From positions 102,966-166,965 of the forward strand of contig JBKCOJ010000007.1 of NCBI GenBank assembly GCA_046309815.1: a DNA stretch of 64,000 nt, in the 5' to 3' direction. The translations under genes were made by a program, and so were the position numbers. The stretch comes from CAITNM01 sp021298215 (GTDB lineage: Bacteria > Pseudomonadota > Alphaproteobacteria > Paracaedibacterales > CAITNM01). The number at the start of each line of letters is the position of its first letter. Positions within the stretch are counted from its first letter, which is position 1. Below are positions 8,798-17,334 of the stretch, piece after piece. Below the pieces are notes generated by a model. That model worked only from the letters and a program-made list of their open reading frames with translations, searched no databases and had not been told where the DNA came from.

Positions 8798-9706
8798 ATG
8801 AATGCATTGAGCACATTATTAATCCTAAGTTACATGGCGATGGCTTCTATTATGGCTGCAGATATGGTGGTTGAAGATTCGAGCGGGAGTGAGGACGAAA
8901 GAAAACATAAGAGGCAGAGGAAACCTACTAATGACACCCTTGCAGATCTTGAGAAATTATATAAGAGGCCTATTAAGGATGACACCCTTGCAGATCTTGG
9001 GAAATCAAAACAAAATTCTACTGCATTTTTGAAAGCGATAGAAAGTGGTGATACATCAAAGGCACGGGACCTAATTGACTCAGCATCTGATTTTTACTTA
9101 AGCGTGGAAGACATTCTTGGTAAGGTATATCCTTTGCTGAGAGTAAATGGTGTTCTTTGTCAAAATGCAGAAATATGGAATTTATTGAGGGATGCCGTTT
9201 GCAAGAGTGCGGAAAAATATCCCTTCTCTAGAAAAAAAGAAAGAATGCCTGACAAGGTGAAGCTTGGTGTACGTATAGATTCTTACACCAGCGCGTTCAA
9301 TGATCTTTTCACCGGTTCTGGCTTATCAGAGGAAGATATAAAGACACGAGTAAATCAACTAGCTGATCCAGAAGTGCGCGTGATTTTTAATGTTGCAGTA
9401 TTAGGGGGAACGCATAATGATGTTAAAATAATTGCGGAGGCTGTATGTCATCAACCAGAAGATCGAAGATTACCGCAAACGCTCCTCGATGCTTTTTTTT
9501 CAAAGATGATGAAAGAAAGTAATATAGAAATGCTTCGCATTATCGTTGACTCGCCAACTGTTGCTAACTTGAGCGATGATGCCATTTATAAGTCAGTTGA
9601 TTTTGCAATTTACCAGACATCTTGGATAGATGACTCTACTACTCAAAAACAGAAGTGGGATATACTTAGAGATGCAGCTTGTCGAAAAAGCGCTCCCAGA
9701 AAATGA
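8798..9706 (+). CDS. secreted protein with basic NLS-like patch, unknown
   Basis: 302 residues. A signal peptide (TLLILSYMAMASIMAA) is followed by an acidic stretch (EDSSGSEDE) and then a basic cluster KHKRQRKP at about 37-44, which resembles a classical nuclear localisation signal. A short motif, DDTLADLxK or NDTLADLxK, occurs twice (about 46-65). The remainder is helical and ends with RDAACRKSAPRK. A region near 205-245, including HQPEDRR, recurs in the broken gene downstream (CNQPEDRR), so the two are paralogs. The gene sits between the two copies of a 20-bp repeat derived from the upstream gene. Function unknown; a host-nucleus target is speculation from the basic patch. Confidence 0.6.
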   Translation: MNALSTLLILSYMAMASIMAADMVVEDSSGSEDERKHKRQRKPTNDTLADLEKLYKRPIKDDTLADLGKSKQNSTAFLKAIESGDTSKARDLIDSASDFYLSVEDILGKVYPLLRVNGVLCQNAEIWNLLRDAVCKSAEKYPFSRKKERMPDKVKLGVRIDSYTSAFNDLFTGSGLSEEDIKTRVNQLADPEVRVIFNVAVLGGTHNDVKIIAEAVCHQPEDRRLPQTLLDAFFSKMMKESNIEMLRIIVDSPTVANLSDDAIYKSVDFAIYQTSWIDDSTTQKQKWDILRDAACRKSAPRK

Positions 9707-9708
9707 AC

Positions 9709-9728
9709 CAGTATCAGCACGCAGAGTA
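9709..9728 (+). repeat. 20-bp direct repeat, copy 2
   Basis: Exact copy of 8681-8700. In the corresponding frame it reads QYQHAE then TAG, recreating the end of the HD-domain gene. It partly overlaps the tail region of the preceding secreted gene. Confidence 0.85.
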
Positions 9729-9814
9729 GATTATTTCAGCATTGCTAAAATGAATATTTTCTTTGAAAAAAATATGTTTGTTACTATATATATCAACCAA
9801 TCGCGGAAAATAAG

Positions 9815-10253
9815 ATAAAATCCTTAAACAAATTAGTACTTCTAGGCTGTTTGGCAATTGGCCCGGTGACAGCAGGTGACGTAGAGGCAGATCTGCAAGC
9901 CCTTCGAGATGAAGCATTTCGAAATCCAGCATGCGTAACTCTGCTTAATAACGTCGGAATGCTGTCATTAGAAGAAATGGAGAGTTTACTAAATCAAGTA
10001 GACGTTTTGATAATGCCCAATATTTTAAATTTTGCGGCAAGAGAACATTTCCCCCCTCTTAGTGCAGGCAATATGTAATCAACCAGAAGATCGCAGACCT
10101 CCTCAAAATATAATGGAACAAAAACTCGTAGATATTTTTGAACCTATGCGCTTAGATCTAGTAGACATAATATTAAATTCACCAGCGGGTAACAACATAT
10201 GTCAACCTACACGTGATGCGATGGCACGTAAGCTGCCTCATTTTTTTATCTGA
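9815..10253 (+). pseudogene. degraded paralog of the 8798-9706 secreted gene
   Basis: The frame from 9815 reads as a signal peptide (KSLNKLVLLGCLAIG, then PVTAGDVEAD), but its expected start is ATA at 9815-9817 instead of ATG, so the start appears lost. It continues to a stop at 10076-10078. From about 10032 the similarity to the upstream paralog carries on in another frame (CNQPEDRRPPQ, then DLVDIILNSPAG), ending at 10253, so there is also a frameshift near 10040-10070. Lost start plus frameshift makes this a pseudogene. Confidence 0.65.
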
Positions 10254-10401
10254 GCAAGGTAGAGCTCTTGGTATAATTAGAAGGGTAGTTTAACAAAGAG
10301 CCTTATCAAGGAATCAACAGTCACCTGACGAATAAAAATAAAATCTAGTATTTAATTTATAGGAAACAGTATAGTATTAAGGCACACACAGCAGGATTTT
10401 T

Positions 10402-11127
10402 ATGTCGTTTCCTCTTATTGCTATTCCTCTTGATTACCTTGATAAAGACGTTGAGCCTAAGGCCACATGGTATTCGCAGTACCCATGGTATGCAGTGCGT
10501 CATCGCTATCATGATTCATTGGCTGAGTTGGGTGCTATTGCGTGTTTTATTGGATATGAACATAGTCTTATTCCAGAATACGTAAAAAAATTTGATGGGT
10601 TGATTATTGCAGGTGGCCATTTTGATCATGATCCTGAACTGTATGGTCAGCATGACATTCACTCGACAATCAAGCGTAAAAGCAATCGCTGTCGTTTTGA
10701 AAAGGAATTACTAGAGGCCTTTCTGCCAACCAAAAAGCCTGTACTTGGCATTTGTGGTGGACATCAGCTTATCAATATTTTGTATGGGGGAACACTGTAT
10801 CAAGATGTTCCGAGCCAGCACAAAAGCGATATTAAGCATACGCAAACCGTACCTCCTACTGAAGCAGCGCATTCGGTTGAAATTATTTTAGGCACCAAGC
10901 TTCATGGATGGTACCAACAAGATACCGCGGGTGTGAATTCGTCCCATCATCAGGCTATTGATCAGCTCGGAAAAGGGCTTGTGGCGAATGCAGTAAGTGA
11001 AGACGATTTAATCGAAGGCATTGAGGATCCGAATCATCCGTTTTGCGTAGGTGTGCAGTGGCATCCTGAGTATTTATTGGGACCGCTTGATCGTCTTTTA
11101 TTGCAACAATTTGTGGCGGCGTGCTAA
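10402..11127 (+). CDS. gamma-glutamyl-gamma-aminobutyrate hydrolase family (class I glutamine amidotransferase-like, C26)
   Basis: 241 residues, a complete single-domain peptidase C26 protein. The nucleophile elbow is VLGICGGHQL with Cys118. An oxyanion region, LIIAGGHFDHDPELY, lies near 68-81. The catalytic His is in GVQWHPEYL near 218-226 and is followed by the acid. The family includes PuuD (putrescine catabolism) and relatives cutting other gamma-glutamyl amides, so exact substrate is open. No signal peptide; cytosolic. It is followed after 3 bases by rluB, suggesting an operon. Confidence 0.85.
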   Translation: MSFPLIAIPLDYLDKDVEPKATWYSQYPWYAVRHRYHDSLAELGAIACFIGYEHSLIPEYVKKFDGLIIAGGHFDHDPELYGQHDIHSTIKRKSNRCRFEKELLEAFLPTKKPVLGICGGHQLINILYGGTLYQDVPSQHKSDIKHTQTVPPTEAAHSVEIILGTKLHGWYQQDTAGVNSSHHQAIDQLGKGLVANAVSEDDLIEGIEDPNHPFCVGVQWHPEYLLGPLDRLLLQQFVAAC

Positions 11128-11130
11128 GGC

Positions 11131-11844
11131 GTGTCTGAAAAAGTTCGTTTAAATAAATACCTTGCCCAATGCGGAGTTTGTTCTCGGCGCGATGCGGATG
11201 CGTATATTGACCAAGGTCGCGTCTGTATTGATGGCAAAATAATCTCGCAGCCAGCACCGCTTGTTGATGGTAGCGAAGCTATTACAGTGGATGGTGAGCC
11301 TATCCGTGCAATACATGATGTGAAAGTGTGGGCGTTTTATAAGCCGGTGGGACTGGTGACAACGCATAAGGATGAGAAAGCGCGCAAAACAGTTTTTGAC
11401 CATGTGAAAGAGCAAGGCATTAAGGAACGCGTTATTTCAGTGGGTAGGCTTGATCTTAATTCGGAAGGGCTGTTGCTGCTTACTAATAATGGTGAATTTG
11501 CCCAGTTTGCAGAGTCGCCGAAAACGTTGTGGAAGCGCGTGTACCGGGTGCGCGTGTACGGAGATGTGTCAAAAATTGATGCGGAACAACTACAAAAGGG
11601 CATCACGATTGATGGTGTGCAGTACCGTGAAGTTGAGGTGGAGTTTGAGAAAGATTTCAAACACAAAGGCCAAAACGTGTGGCTACAGGTAACGCTGGTT
11701 GAAGGTAAGAATCGAGAGATTCGCAAAATCATGGAACATTTTGATCTGCAGGTGAATCGCCTTGTGAGGCTAAGCTATGGACCGTATGCGTTAGGCAATC
11801 TTAAGATTGGTGAAGTGAGGCCGGAGCGCGTGTTGAGGGGGTAG
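11131..11844 (+). CDS. rluB: 23S rRNA pseudouridine synthase RluB-type
   Basis: RsuA/RluB-family pseudouridine synthase. It begins with an S4 RNA-binding domain (VRLNKYLAQCGVCSRRDAD, residues 4-22), then the catalytic domain with SVGRLDLNSEGLLLLTN carrying the catalytic Asp near 106. The late motif EGKNREIRKIMEHF is followed by VNRLVRLSYGPY, which is characteristic. Start is GTG, 3 bases after the preceding stop. At 237 residues it is slightly short of E. coli RluB and lacks a long C-terminal tail; RluE or RsuA activity cannot be excluded, but the S4 domain and motif set favour RluB. Confidence 0.85.
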   Translation: MSEKVRLNKYLAQCGVCSRRDADAYIDQGRVCIDGKIISQPAPLVDGSEAITVDGEPIRAIHDVKVWAFYKPVGLVTTHKDEKARKTVFDHVKEQGIKERVISVGRLDLNSEGLLLLTNNGEFAQFAESPKTLWKRVYRVRVYGDVSKIDAEQLQKGITIDGVQYREVEVEFEKDFKHKGQNVWLQVTLVEGKNREIRKIMEHFDLQVNRLVRLSYGPYALGNLKIGEVRPERVLRG

Positions 11845-11860
11845 ACAGGCTATCCTTAGG

Positions 11861-12472
11861 TTATTTCTTATTACTTTTTTTTCTTTTAATTTTATCTGGG
11901 TTTTCATAAATCTTGTGATAGTAGCGGTGCATGCACGCATCAATATCTTTGTCAGCAAATTGCTGAGCAATTTTTCCCCAATCTATTTTAGAACCGTTGC
12001 CATTTTCGTTTGCTAGTAATTCTACGAGTTGTTGATGTTCCTCAGCTGACCAGCATTGATAAACGCGTCGTTTTCTTTGTTTTATTGGGGAAATAGCTTC
12101 GCTTTTTTGAGTCACAGATGATGCAGGCTGAACGACAAAGGATGCAGCACTAGTATCTTCTGGTAGTTTAGGCTGTTCTTGTGATAGAAGGACTCTCGTA
12201 CTTTCAGATTTTTGCTGTTCTTTTCCTTCTTCTTGTTTAGAGGAAGAAAGATTCTCGTCGTTTTTTTGTTGTGATTCAGTTTCTGATGTACGAGAAGAAG
12301 TTGATAAGAAATATCTAATATCAAAATTATCATCTTCGAGGTAAAAATCTTCAGGATTCCATTGAAAAAAGCCATGTTCTGCTGAATGTAGCCCATAAGG
12401 ATCCTCTTCTTGATCCATACCATACAAAAAGCAAAAGGACATAACATAAGCAAAAAATTTCAGCATAAACAA
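11861..12472 (-). CDS. secreted Myb/SANT-domain protein
   Basis: Signal peptide at residues 1-18 (LKFFAYVMSFCFLYG), then an acidic mature N-terminus (MDQEEDPYG) and a long Ser/Gln/Glu-rich linker (60-130). Residues about 137-187 form a Myb/SANT-like three-helix unit: Trp141 in YQCWSAEEHQQL, Trp165 in DWGKIAQQF, and the third-helix DACMHRYYHKI, with Tyr in place of the third Trp as many Myb repeats allow. Basic clusters flank it: KQRKRR (131-136) and the lysine-rich C-terminus KIKRKKSNKK. Myb/SANT repeats are mainly eukaryotic DNA- or chromatin-binding modules. Export signal, NLS-like patches and Myb repeat together suggest a host-nucleus effector; this is inference. Confidence 0.72.
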   Translation of the reverse strand: MFMLKFFAYVMSFCFLYGMDQEEDPYGLHSAEHGFFQWNPEDFYLEDDNFDIRYFLSTSSRTSETESQQKNDENLSSSKQEEGKEQQKSESTRVLLSQEQPKLPEDTSAASFVVQPASSVTQKSEAISPIKQRKRRVYQCWSAEEHQQLVELLANENGNGSKIDWGKIAQQFADKDIDACMHRYYHKIYENPDKIKRKKSNKK

Positions 12473-12585
12473 GATCTTTATTATTTAAATACACATATGA
12501 GTGAGTGTACTTCATTTTAAAAATATGATGTCAATGTTTTATCTTGCTTGAACTTAAATCAGCTAAATCGAAAAGGATACTTGCA

Positions 12586-13134
12586 TTATTCGCTTAGCAA
12601 AGTATCTAGTTGTTGTTGGTTAACTTTTTTTAGCGGAGCTTTTAAGCTGTGTAAAAACCGTGCAACTTTTTTTCTTTTAAAAAGAACAGCCTCATCTAAG
12701 GGAGTTTCTCCTTCAATGATTTTTTCCCCGCGGTGCTTAGTGTAAAAACATCGAATGGAATCTGGGTTATACTCAACAATTGCTTTTACAATACTCACCT
12801 GACCATAGCGCGCCGCAAGCGTTATAAGATAGGCATTGTAGCTATCCGAATAAGGGTTTGATGCTCCTCGATTTTCTCTAATCAGCCTAATAATTTTTGA
12901 TTCCCTTAAATGCAGCTCTTTAGCATATTCCGGAAAGCATGTGACCATAGTGATGAGTTTTGTTGCTATATCGCCGTATTGTAAACGCGACAACGCGATA
13001 GAGTCATCCATATGTATTGACCGCCGCGCTGGTAAGAGCAACAAGCCCTCTTCAAGTTCACCATTAGATTCCATACCATAAATATGAGATAAAGGAAGAA
13101 GAAGCAAAAGCTTGAGAAATAAAACAAAACGCAT
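12586..13134 (-). CDS. secreted ankyrin-repeat protein
   Basis: 182 residues. Signal peptide LFLKLLLLLPLSHIYG is followed by an acidic start (MESNGELEEG). The C-terminal half has about two ankyrin repeats: AYLITLAARYGQVSIVKAIV, then EGETPLDEAVLFKRKKVARF, with the repeat-typical TPLDEA and hydrophobic second helix. It is a tandem paralog of the gene at 13232-13768 on the same strand, with the same layout (NPY...LITAA/LITLAA...TPLDEA). Two repeats are few for a stable stand-alone ankyrin domain, so partner binding is probable but unproven. Confidence 0.7.
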   Translation of the reverse strand: MRFVLFLKLLLLLPLSHIYGMESNGELEEGLLLLPARRSIHMDDSIALSRLQYGDIATKLITMVTCFPEYAKELHLRESKIIRLIRENRGASNPYSDSYNAYLITLAARYGQVSIVKAIVEYNPDSIRCFYTKHRGEKIIEGETPLDEAVLFKRKKVARFLHSLKAPLKKVNQQQLDTLLSE

Positions 13135-13231
13135 AATAAAATTATTATTTTAATTATTCGTTTTATTAAATCACTGAATAGTTAATAAAATGATAAATAT
13201 GAGATTTTATGTTTTTATTGCTTTAAAAAAA

Positions 13232-13768
13232 CTAATTACCCAACTTGCGCTTTTTGGAATTTATCAAAGCTTTATATTCTTCTTTTGTGGTCTTTGATTG
13301 AGAGGCTCCCAAACTATACAAATACAAAGCTATTGCAGAATTTTTAGAAGTTATAGCTTCATCTAAAGGAGTATTACCCATTCCATCTTTGCAGTTTTTA
13401 GCTTTCTGATCATTTAAAGTAATGGCTTCAACAACATCCAATGCTCCTTGATGAACAGCAGCTGTAATAAGTGGTTTATGATGCTTCTTCAGGTACGGAT
13501 TTGCTTTATCCGGATTTTGGGCCATTAATCTAAAAGCTTTTGCCTTTAATCTTTTGTGTTTTATGGGGTATTTAAGATAGTTCGTAACCATTGTGGACAA
13601 TTTGCGGGAAAAATCAGCTTTATGTTGTAATGCAGCTTCATCCTTTTTAGGGTTAATCGTCAGCATTCTACGTATTTTTATTCTTTCCCCTGGAATCTCA
13701 TTATCCGTTGAAAAAACTGCTGAGATTAGTGTAAGAGCTAAAAGAAGCACGGCAGAAACTTTCAACAT
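13232..13768 (-). CDS. secreted ankyrin-repeat protein (paralog of 12586-13134)
   Basis: 178 residues with signal peptide VSAVLLLALTLISAVFS and mature start TDNEIPGE. A basic helical region (about 40-90) precedes two ankyrin-like repeats: KPLITAAVHQGALDVVEAI, and GNTPLDEAITSKNSAIALYL. The C-terminus is basic (NSKKRKLGN). Compared with its neighbour, the ankyrin part and the preceding NPY motif align while the N-terminal half has diverged, consistent with an old tandem duplication. Confidence 0.7.
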   Translation of the reverse strand: MLKVSAVLLLALTLISAVFSTDNEIPGERIKIRRMLTINPKKDEAALQHKADFSRKLSTMVTNYLKYPIKHKRLKAKAFRLMAQNPDKANPYLKKHHKPLITAAVHQGALDVVEAITLNDQKAKNCKDGMGNTPLDEAITSKNSAIALYLYSLGASQSKTTKEEYKALINSKKRKLGN

Positions 13769-13899
13769 AGGAGTTTTTCCTTATAGATTTTTTGGTCAGG
13801 GAAGATAGTAAATAGCATAATTTTAGGAAAATTTAAAATTAATTTCTTATTTTAATTTCGCTTAGATAAAAAAGATGTAGAATAAGGTAGAAACAAGCT

Positions 13900-14508
13900 T
13901 TAAACATGCTTACTTTTAAGCCGTGCTAGCCATATGGTCGCCTCCCCGCAGTTTGGGTCAGCAATTTTGTGCACGATAACCTTAAAACCATGCTTTTCTA
14001 GTAGCTGATTATATTCATCCGATGATAGGGAAGCGTGATAAAGATTTTCTCCGCCATTTTCACTCCAAACTTCCCCAGCATCAGGTCCTGTCGTGAACAG
14101 CAAAACTCCATTAGCATTCAAAGAATGAGCGAAATTTTTAAAGATGGCTCTTTGATCGGATGGAGGAAGATGAAAAAAGCTATGCCACGCTATGGTGCAA
14201 TCAAACTTTTTCTCTATGCTACTGCGCATATCTGCCAATATGAATTTAATCTTTGGGCATCTACTTTTTGCAATTTCTAACATTCTTGCACAAGCATCAA
14301 CTCCTGTTACTTGAAAACCAAGATCCGCAAAATACTGACCAATCGGTTCGCCTGTACCGCACCCTAAATCAAGCACCTTAGCATTTGGTTTTAAATACGA
14401 GATAGCTTGGTCAAGATAAGGTTTTTCAAATAACTCACGAGAACGATGCGTGTCCATCCAATCCGCAATTTTTTCATACGTTTCATAGACATTTTGATCC
14501 GCTTCCAT
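13900..14508 (-). CDS. class I SAM-dependent methyltransferase
   Basis: Small-molecule-type methyltransferase of about 202 residues. The SAM-binding motif I is VLDLGCGTGEPIG, motif II is VTGVDACARMLEIA, followed by FILADMRS and a DCTIAWHSFFHLP segment. I prefer the ATG at 14508 over an in-frame GTG at 14523 that would overlap the end of pepF by 7 bases. It lies directly downstream of pepF on the same strand and is probably co-transcribed. No substrate can be inferred; no signal peptide. Confidence 0.8.
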   Translation of the reverse strand: MEADQNVYETYEKIADWMDTHRSRELFEKPYLDQAISYLKPNAKVLDLGCGTGEPIGQYFADLGFQVTGVDACARMLEIAKSRCPKIKFILADMRSSIEKKFDCTIAWHSFFHLPPSDQRAIFKNFAHSLNANGVLLFTTGPDAGEVWSENGGENLYHASLSSDEYNQLLEKHGFKVIVHKIADPNCGEATIWLARLKSKHV

Positions 14509-14516
14509 ACACCCGT

Positions 14517-16307
14517 TTAACACAGACTTTCTAGTTCATCGATCATGTTTGAAATCATTTTCAGGCCCCCTTCCCAGAAAGTAGGTTCTTTGAGGTTGAA
14601 GCCAAACGGTTGAAGAAGATCTGCGTAGCCTTTGCTGCCTCCCGCTTTGAGAAGGTTCAAGTACTTTGTTTCGAAACCTTCCGGATGCTTCTGATAAAAT
14701 GCGTACAGAGAGTTTACCAAACAATCGCCAAACGCATAGGCATATACGTAAAATGGTGTATGGATGAAATGGCTGATGTAAGCCCAGAAACTATGGGTTA
14801 CGGGATCAATATGAACTGAGCTTCCCAGTGCTTCTTCTTGGGTGCGTTTCCAGATATTCGCAAGATCATCGGTAGTAAGTTCGCCTTGGCTGCGCGCTTG
14901 ATGTACGTGCTGTTCGAAATGATAAAAAGCAATTTGGCGAACCACCGTGTTGATCATGTCGTCAATTTTTCCAGCAAGCAAAGCTTTGCGTTGATCAATA
15001 TTTTTGCATTCACTGAGAAGGTGCTGGAAAGTGAGCATTTCACCAAAAACGGAAGCGGTTTCGGCAAGCGTTAATGGTGTATCAGCGAGTAAATAGCCCT
15101 GTTCTCGTGCAAGCATTTGGTGCACGCCGTGACCAAGCTCGTGGGCCAGCGTCATGACATCACGACGGCGGCCTTGATAATTTAGAAGGATATAAGGGTG
15201 CACGCTTGGCACCGCAGGATGCGAAAAGGCGCCTGAAGTTTTACCGGGACGAGTTGGTACATCGATCCAGTCTTTATCAAAAAATTCCTGAGCAATGTTT
15301 GCCACGGTGGGTGAAAAACTATTGTAGGCGTTAAGCACAATGTGGCGAGCTTCGGGCCAAGAGATATGGGCATCATCATCCACCGGGAGTGGCGCGTTGC
15401 GATCCCAATATTCAAGACGATTCATGCCTAACATTTTTGCTTTGAGTTTGTAATAGCGGTGCGAAAGATTCGCGTAGTTTTGGCGCACACAATTGGCAAG
15501 CGTTGCCACCACTTCAGGCTCAATTTGATTATCCAAATGACGGCTACTCTCCGGCGTTGGAAATTGACGCCATCTGTCTTCGATTTCTTTATCCTTCGCC
15601 AACACGTTAGTAACAGTTGCAAATAAGGACAGTTGCGTTTGCAGGCCATTATTTAGGGAATGCGCCGCTTTTTTACGCACATCAGCATCTTTATCTCCCA
15701 TTTTGGTAACCACCGCTTCTAGAGGGAGATTTTCGCCCTCGAAGGAAAGTTGCATGGACGCTAACGTTTCATCGTACAAACGAATCCAAGCCTCTGCTCC
15801 AGTGACGGATTTTTCTACAGCATAGCGTTCAAGTTCTTCACTAAGTTGATGAGGTTGGTATTGACGTGCAACTTTTAGGTAGTGCTCAAACTGAGCCAGC
15901 TCTGGTGTTTCTTTGATAGATGCGTTGACAGAAGTTTCGGGTAACTTTGAAACAGCAAGGCTAAAAAAGACGAGTTGAGCTGCAAGCAATGAAATTTTCT
16001 CGCGCACTTTTTGAAATAAGGCAGCAAAATCAGGGTTGTTCAAATCCCCATAATACTGAAGAACTGCAAACGTGCTGATTTTTCCCAAAGCTTCGCTGAT
16101 TTGTTGGTAGGCTTTGATCGCATTAAGCAGTGTTGTGCCCTTGAGCTCGGCGTTTGTATATTTTTTAACGAAGTCATTAATTTGATTTTCAATGTTGGTG
16201 AAGTCCTCATTGATTTTCGGGTCATTCACGTCTTTGTACAAATCATCTAAATTCCAAGTTGGGTAATCAACAAATCCTTCAATTGCGCTTGCCATTGTTT
16301 TGCTCAT
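14517..16307 (-). CDS. pepF: oligoendopeptidase F
   Basis: Cytosolic zinc metallopeptidase of family M3B. The HExxH zinc motif (TLAHELGHGVHQML) lies near residue 390 with the downstream ETASVFGE glutamate ligand. The C-terminal HSFWAYISHFIHTPFYVYAY segment is typical of PepF. About 597 residues, matching the family's usual 600. An in-frame TTG extends the frame to 16328; I choose the ATG at 16307, since no N-terminal motif requires the extension. Degrades peptides of roughly 7 to 17 residues in characterised relatives. Confidence 0.92.
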   Translation of the reverse strand: MSKTMASAIEGFVDYPTWNLDDLYKDVNDPKINEDFTNIENQINDFVKKYTNAELKGTTLLNAIKAYQQISEALGKISTFAVLQYYGDLNNPDFAALFQKVREKISLLAAQLVFFSLAVSKLPETSVNASIKETPELAQFEHYLKVARQYQPHQLSEELERYAVEKSVTGAEAWIRLYDETLASMQLSFEGENLPLEAVVTKMGDKDADVRKKAAHSLNNGLQTQLSLFATVTNVLAKDKEIEDRWRQFPTPESSRHLDNQIEPEVVATLANCVRQNYANLSHRYYKLKAKMLGMNRLEYWDRNAPLPVDDDAHISWPEARHIVLNAYNSFSPTVANIAQEFFDKDWIDVPTRPGKTSGAFSHPAVPSVHPYILLNYQGRRRDVMTLAHELGHGVHQMLAREQGYLLADTPLTLAETASVFGEMLTFQHLLSECKNIDQRKALLAGKIDDMINTVVRQIAFYHFEQHVHQARSQGELTTDDLANIWKRTQEEALGSSVHIDPVTHSFWAYISHFIHTPFYVYAYAFGDCLVNSLYAFYQKHPEGFETKYLNLLKAGGSKGYADLLQPFGFNLKEPTFWEGGLKMISNMIDELESLC

Positions 16308-16409
16308 TTTGTGTTTTTCAAGTCCCAATTTAGAACAAGGGATTAACTTTACACAAGCTGCCTACTGCTATTTTCTTACTTCAGAGCAATCGTAGCTTAA
16401 CTCATAAAA

Positions 16410-17303
16410 TTAGCTGTAGAAATTATGCTTGGCTACAGCGGCGCGCATATCAAAGACTTTGATAGTGAATACACTGCCTTGAATACCAAATTTAACTTCC
16501 ATTATTGGATCGTGAGAAATGAGATTGCTTGGATGAGATTCTTGATAGATGTCGCGAGAAGTTTGTTCAACTCGGTGCTTGTCTAGAAAAAAATTCTTTT
16601 TAGGAGGTATCCTTAAAAATAGCTCCTGCTGATGTGGATCAACGTGCAAAACAAAAGGAATATTTTCTGGAAAATGTGAGAAATTTTCTTCTACCCCTTC
16701 GTCTCTATCTGCTAGAGAAAAGGGCAACGTATTGGAAAGAATGATGTGAAGCTTTCCGCCATCAGGATACGTATTTAACCTACGGCGCACTCCCAATTTT
16801 AAATCAAAACATGTTTCTGTAGAAATCCACTGTTGTACTGAATTTGGAACTAATTCTTCTTCATGACTATTGCCGAATAAATACAGGGAGTTGGCTTTTA
16901 AGAGAGCATCAGCTTCATCCTTATATGTCATTTTACGATACTTTCCAATGATTTGTCCTCGAGTATAGATAAATGTTTCATTTGCAAAAGTGCTGTATCT
17001 TACATCAGGATTAATTCTACTAAGAAGTTCTCTGGAATCACCTACGCCAACAGCTTCAAATATTTCATGAGAAGATACATCTCTCCAACGTGTTGCTAAA
17101 GATTGGAATCCAGTTATAAATTCTTGACCAGATATTTGCTGAGTGTGGTTGTGCAAGAAATTTACATAAAAAATCGTTTGTGGTTTGTGTCGAGAAAGTG
17201 AGTAAAAAAGATCGAAAAGTTCAGTTAATTGCTCTTGTGAAAGCGGAGAGTATGCTTCACGCGCCCCCTTACAATCCTTATTCCATGCCTTCCCGAAAAA
17301 CAT
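16410..17303 (-). CDS. nitrilase-like (carbon-nitrogen hydrolase) protein, 5' end damaged
   Basis: The sequence has two of the three catalytic residues of the nitrilase fold: Lys124 in IIGKYRKMTY and Cys165 in STETCFDLKLG, spaced as in the family. The third, the Glu, lies upstream of the first ATG: reading the same frame back to a TGA at 17349-17351 gives IIRDSNCIVVFNE, a good match to the family's FPE strand. No start codon exists in that extension. The gene therefore looks frameshifted from, or cut off from, the gene upstream (17335-18003), whose end overlaps this extension. The C-terminal 100 residues are not nitrilase-typical. Likely inactive as it stands. Confidence 0.55.
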   Translation of the reverse strand: MFFGKAWNKDCKGAREAYSPLSQEQLTELFDLFYSLSRHKPQTIFYVNFLHNHTQQISGQEFITGFQSLATRWRDVSSHEIFEAVGVGDSRELLSRINPDVRYSTFANETFIYTRGQIIGKYRKMTYKDEADALLKANSLYLFGNSHEEELVPNSVQQWISTETCFDLKLGVRRRLNTYPDGGKLHIILSNTLPFSLADRDEGVEENFSHFPENIPFVLHVDPHQQELFLRIPPKKNFFLDKHRVEQTSRDIYQESHPSNLISHDPIMEVKFGIQGSVFTIKVFDMRAAVAKHNFYS

Positions 17304-17334
17304 TTCATTAAAGACAACTATGCAATTGCTATCT

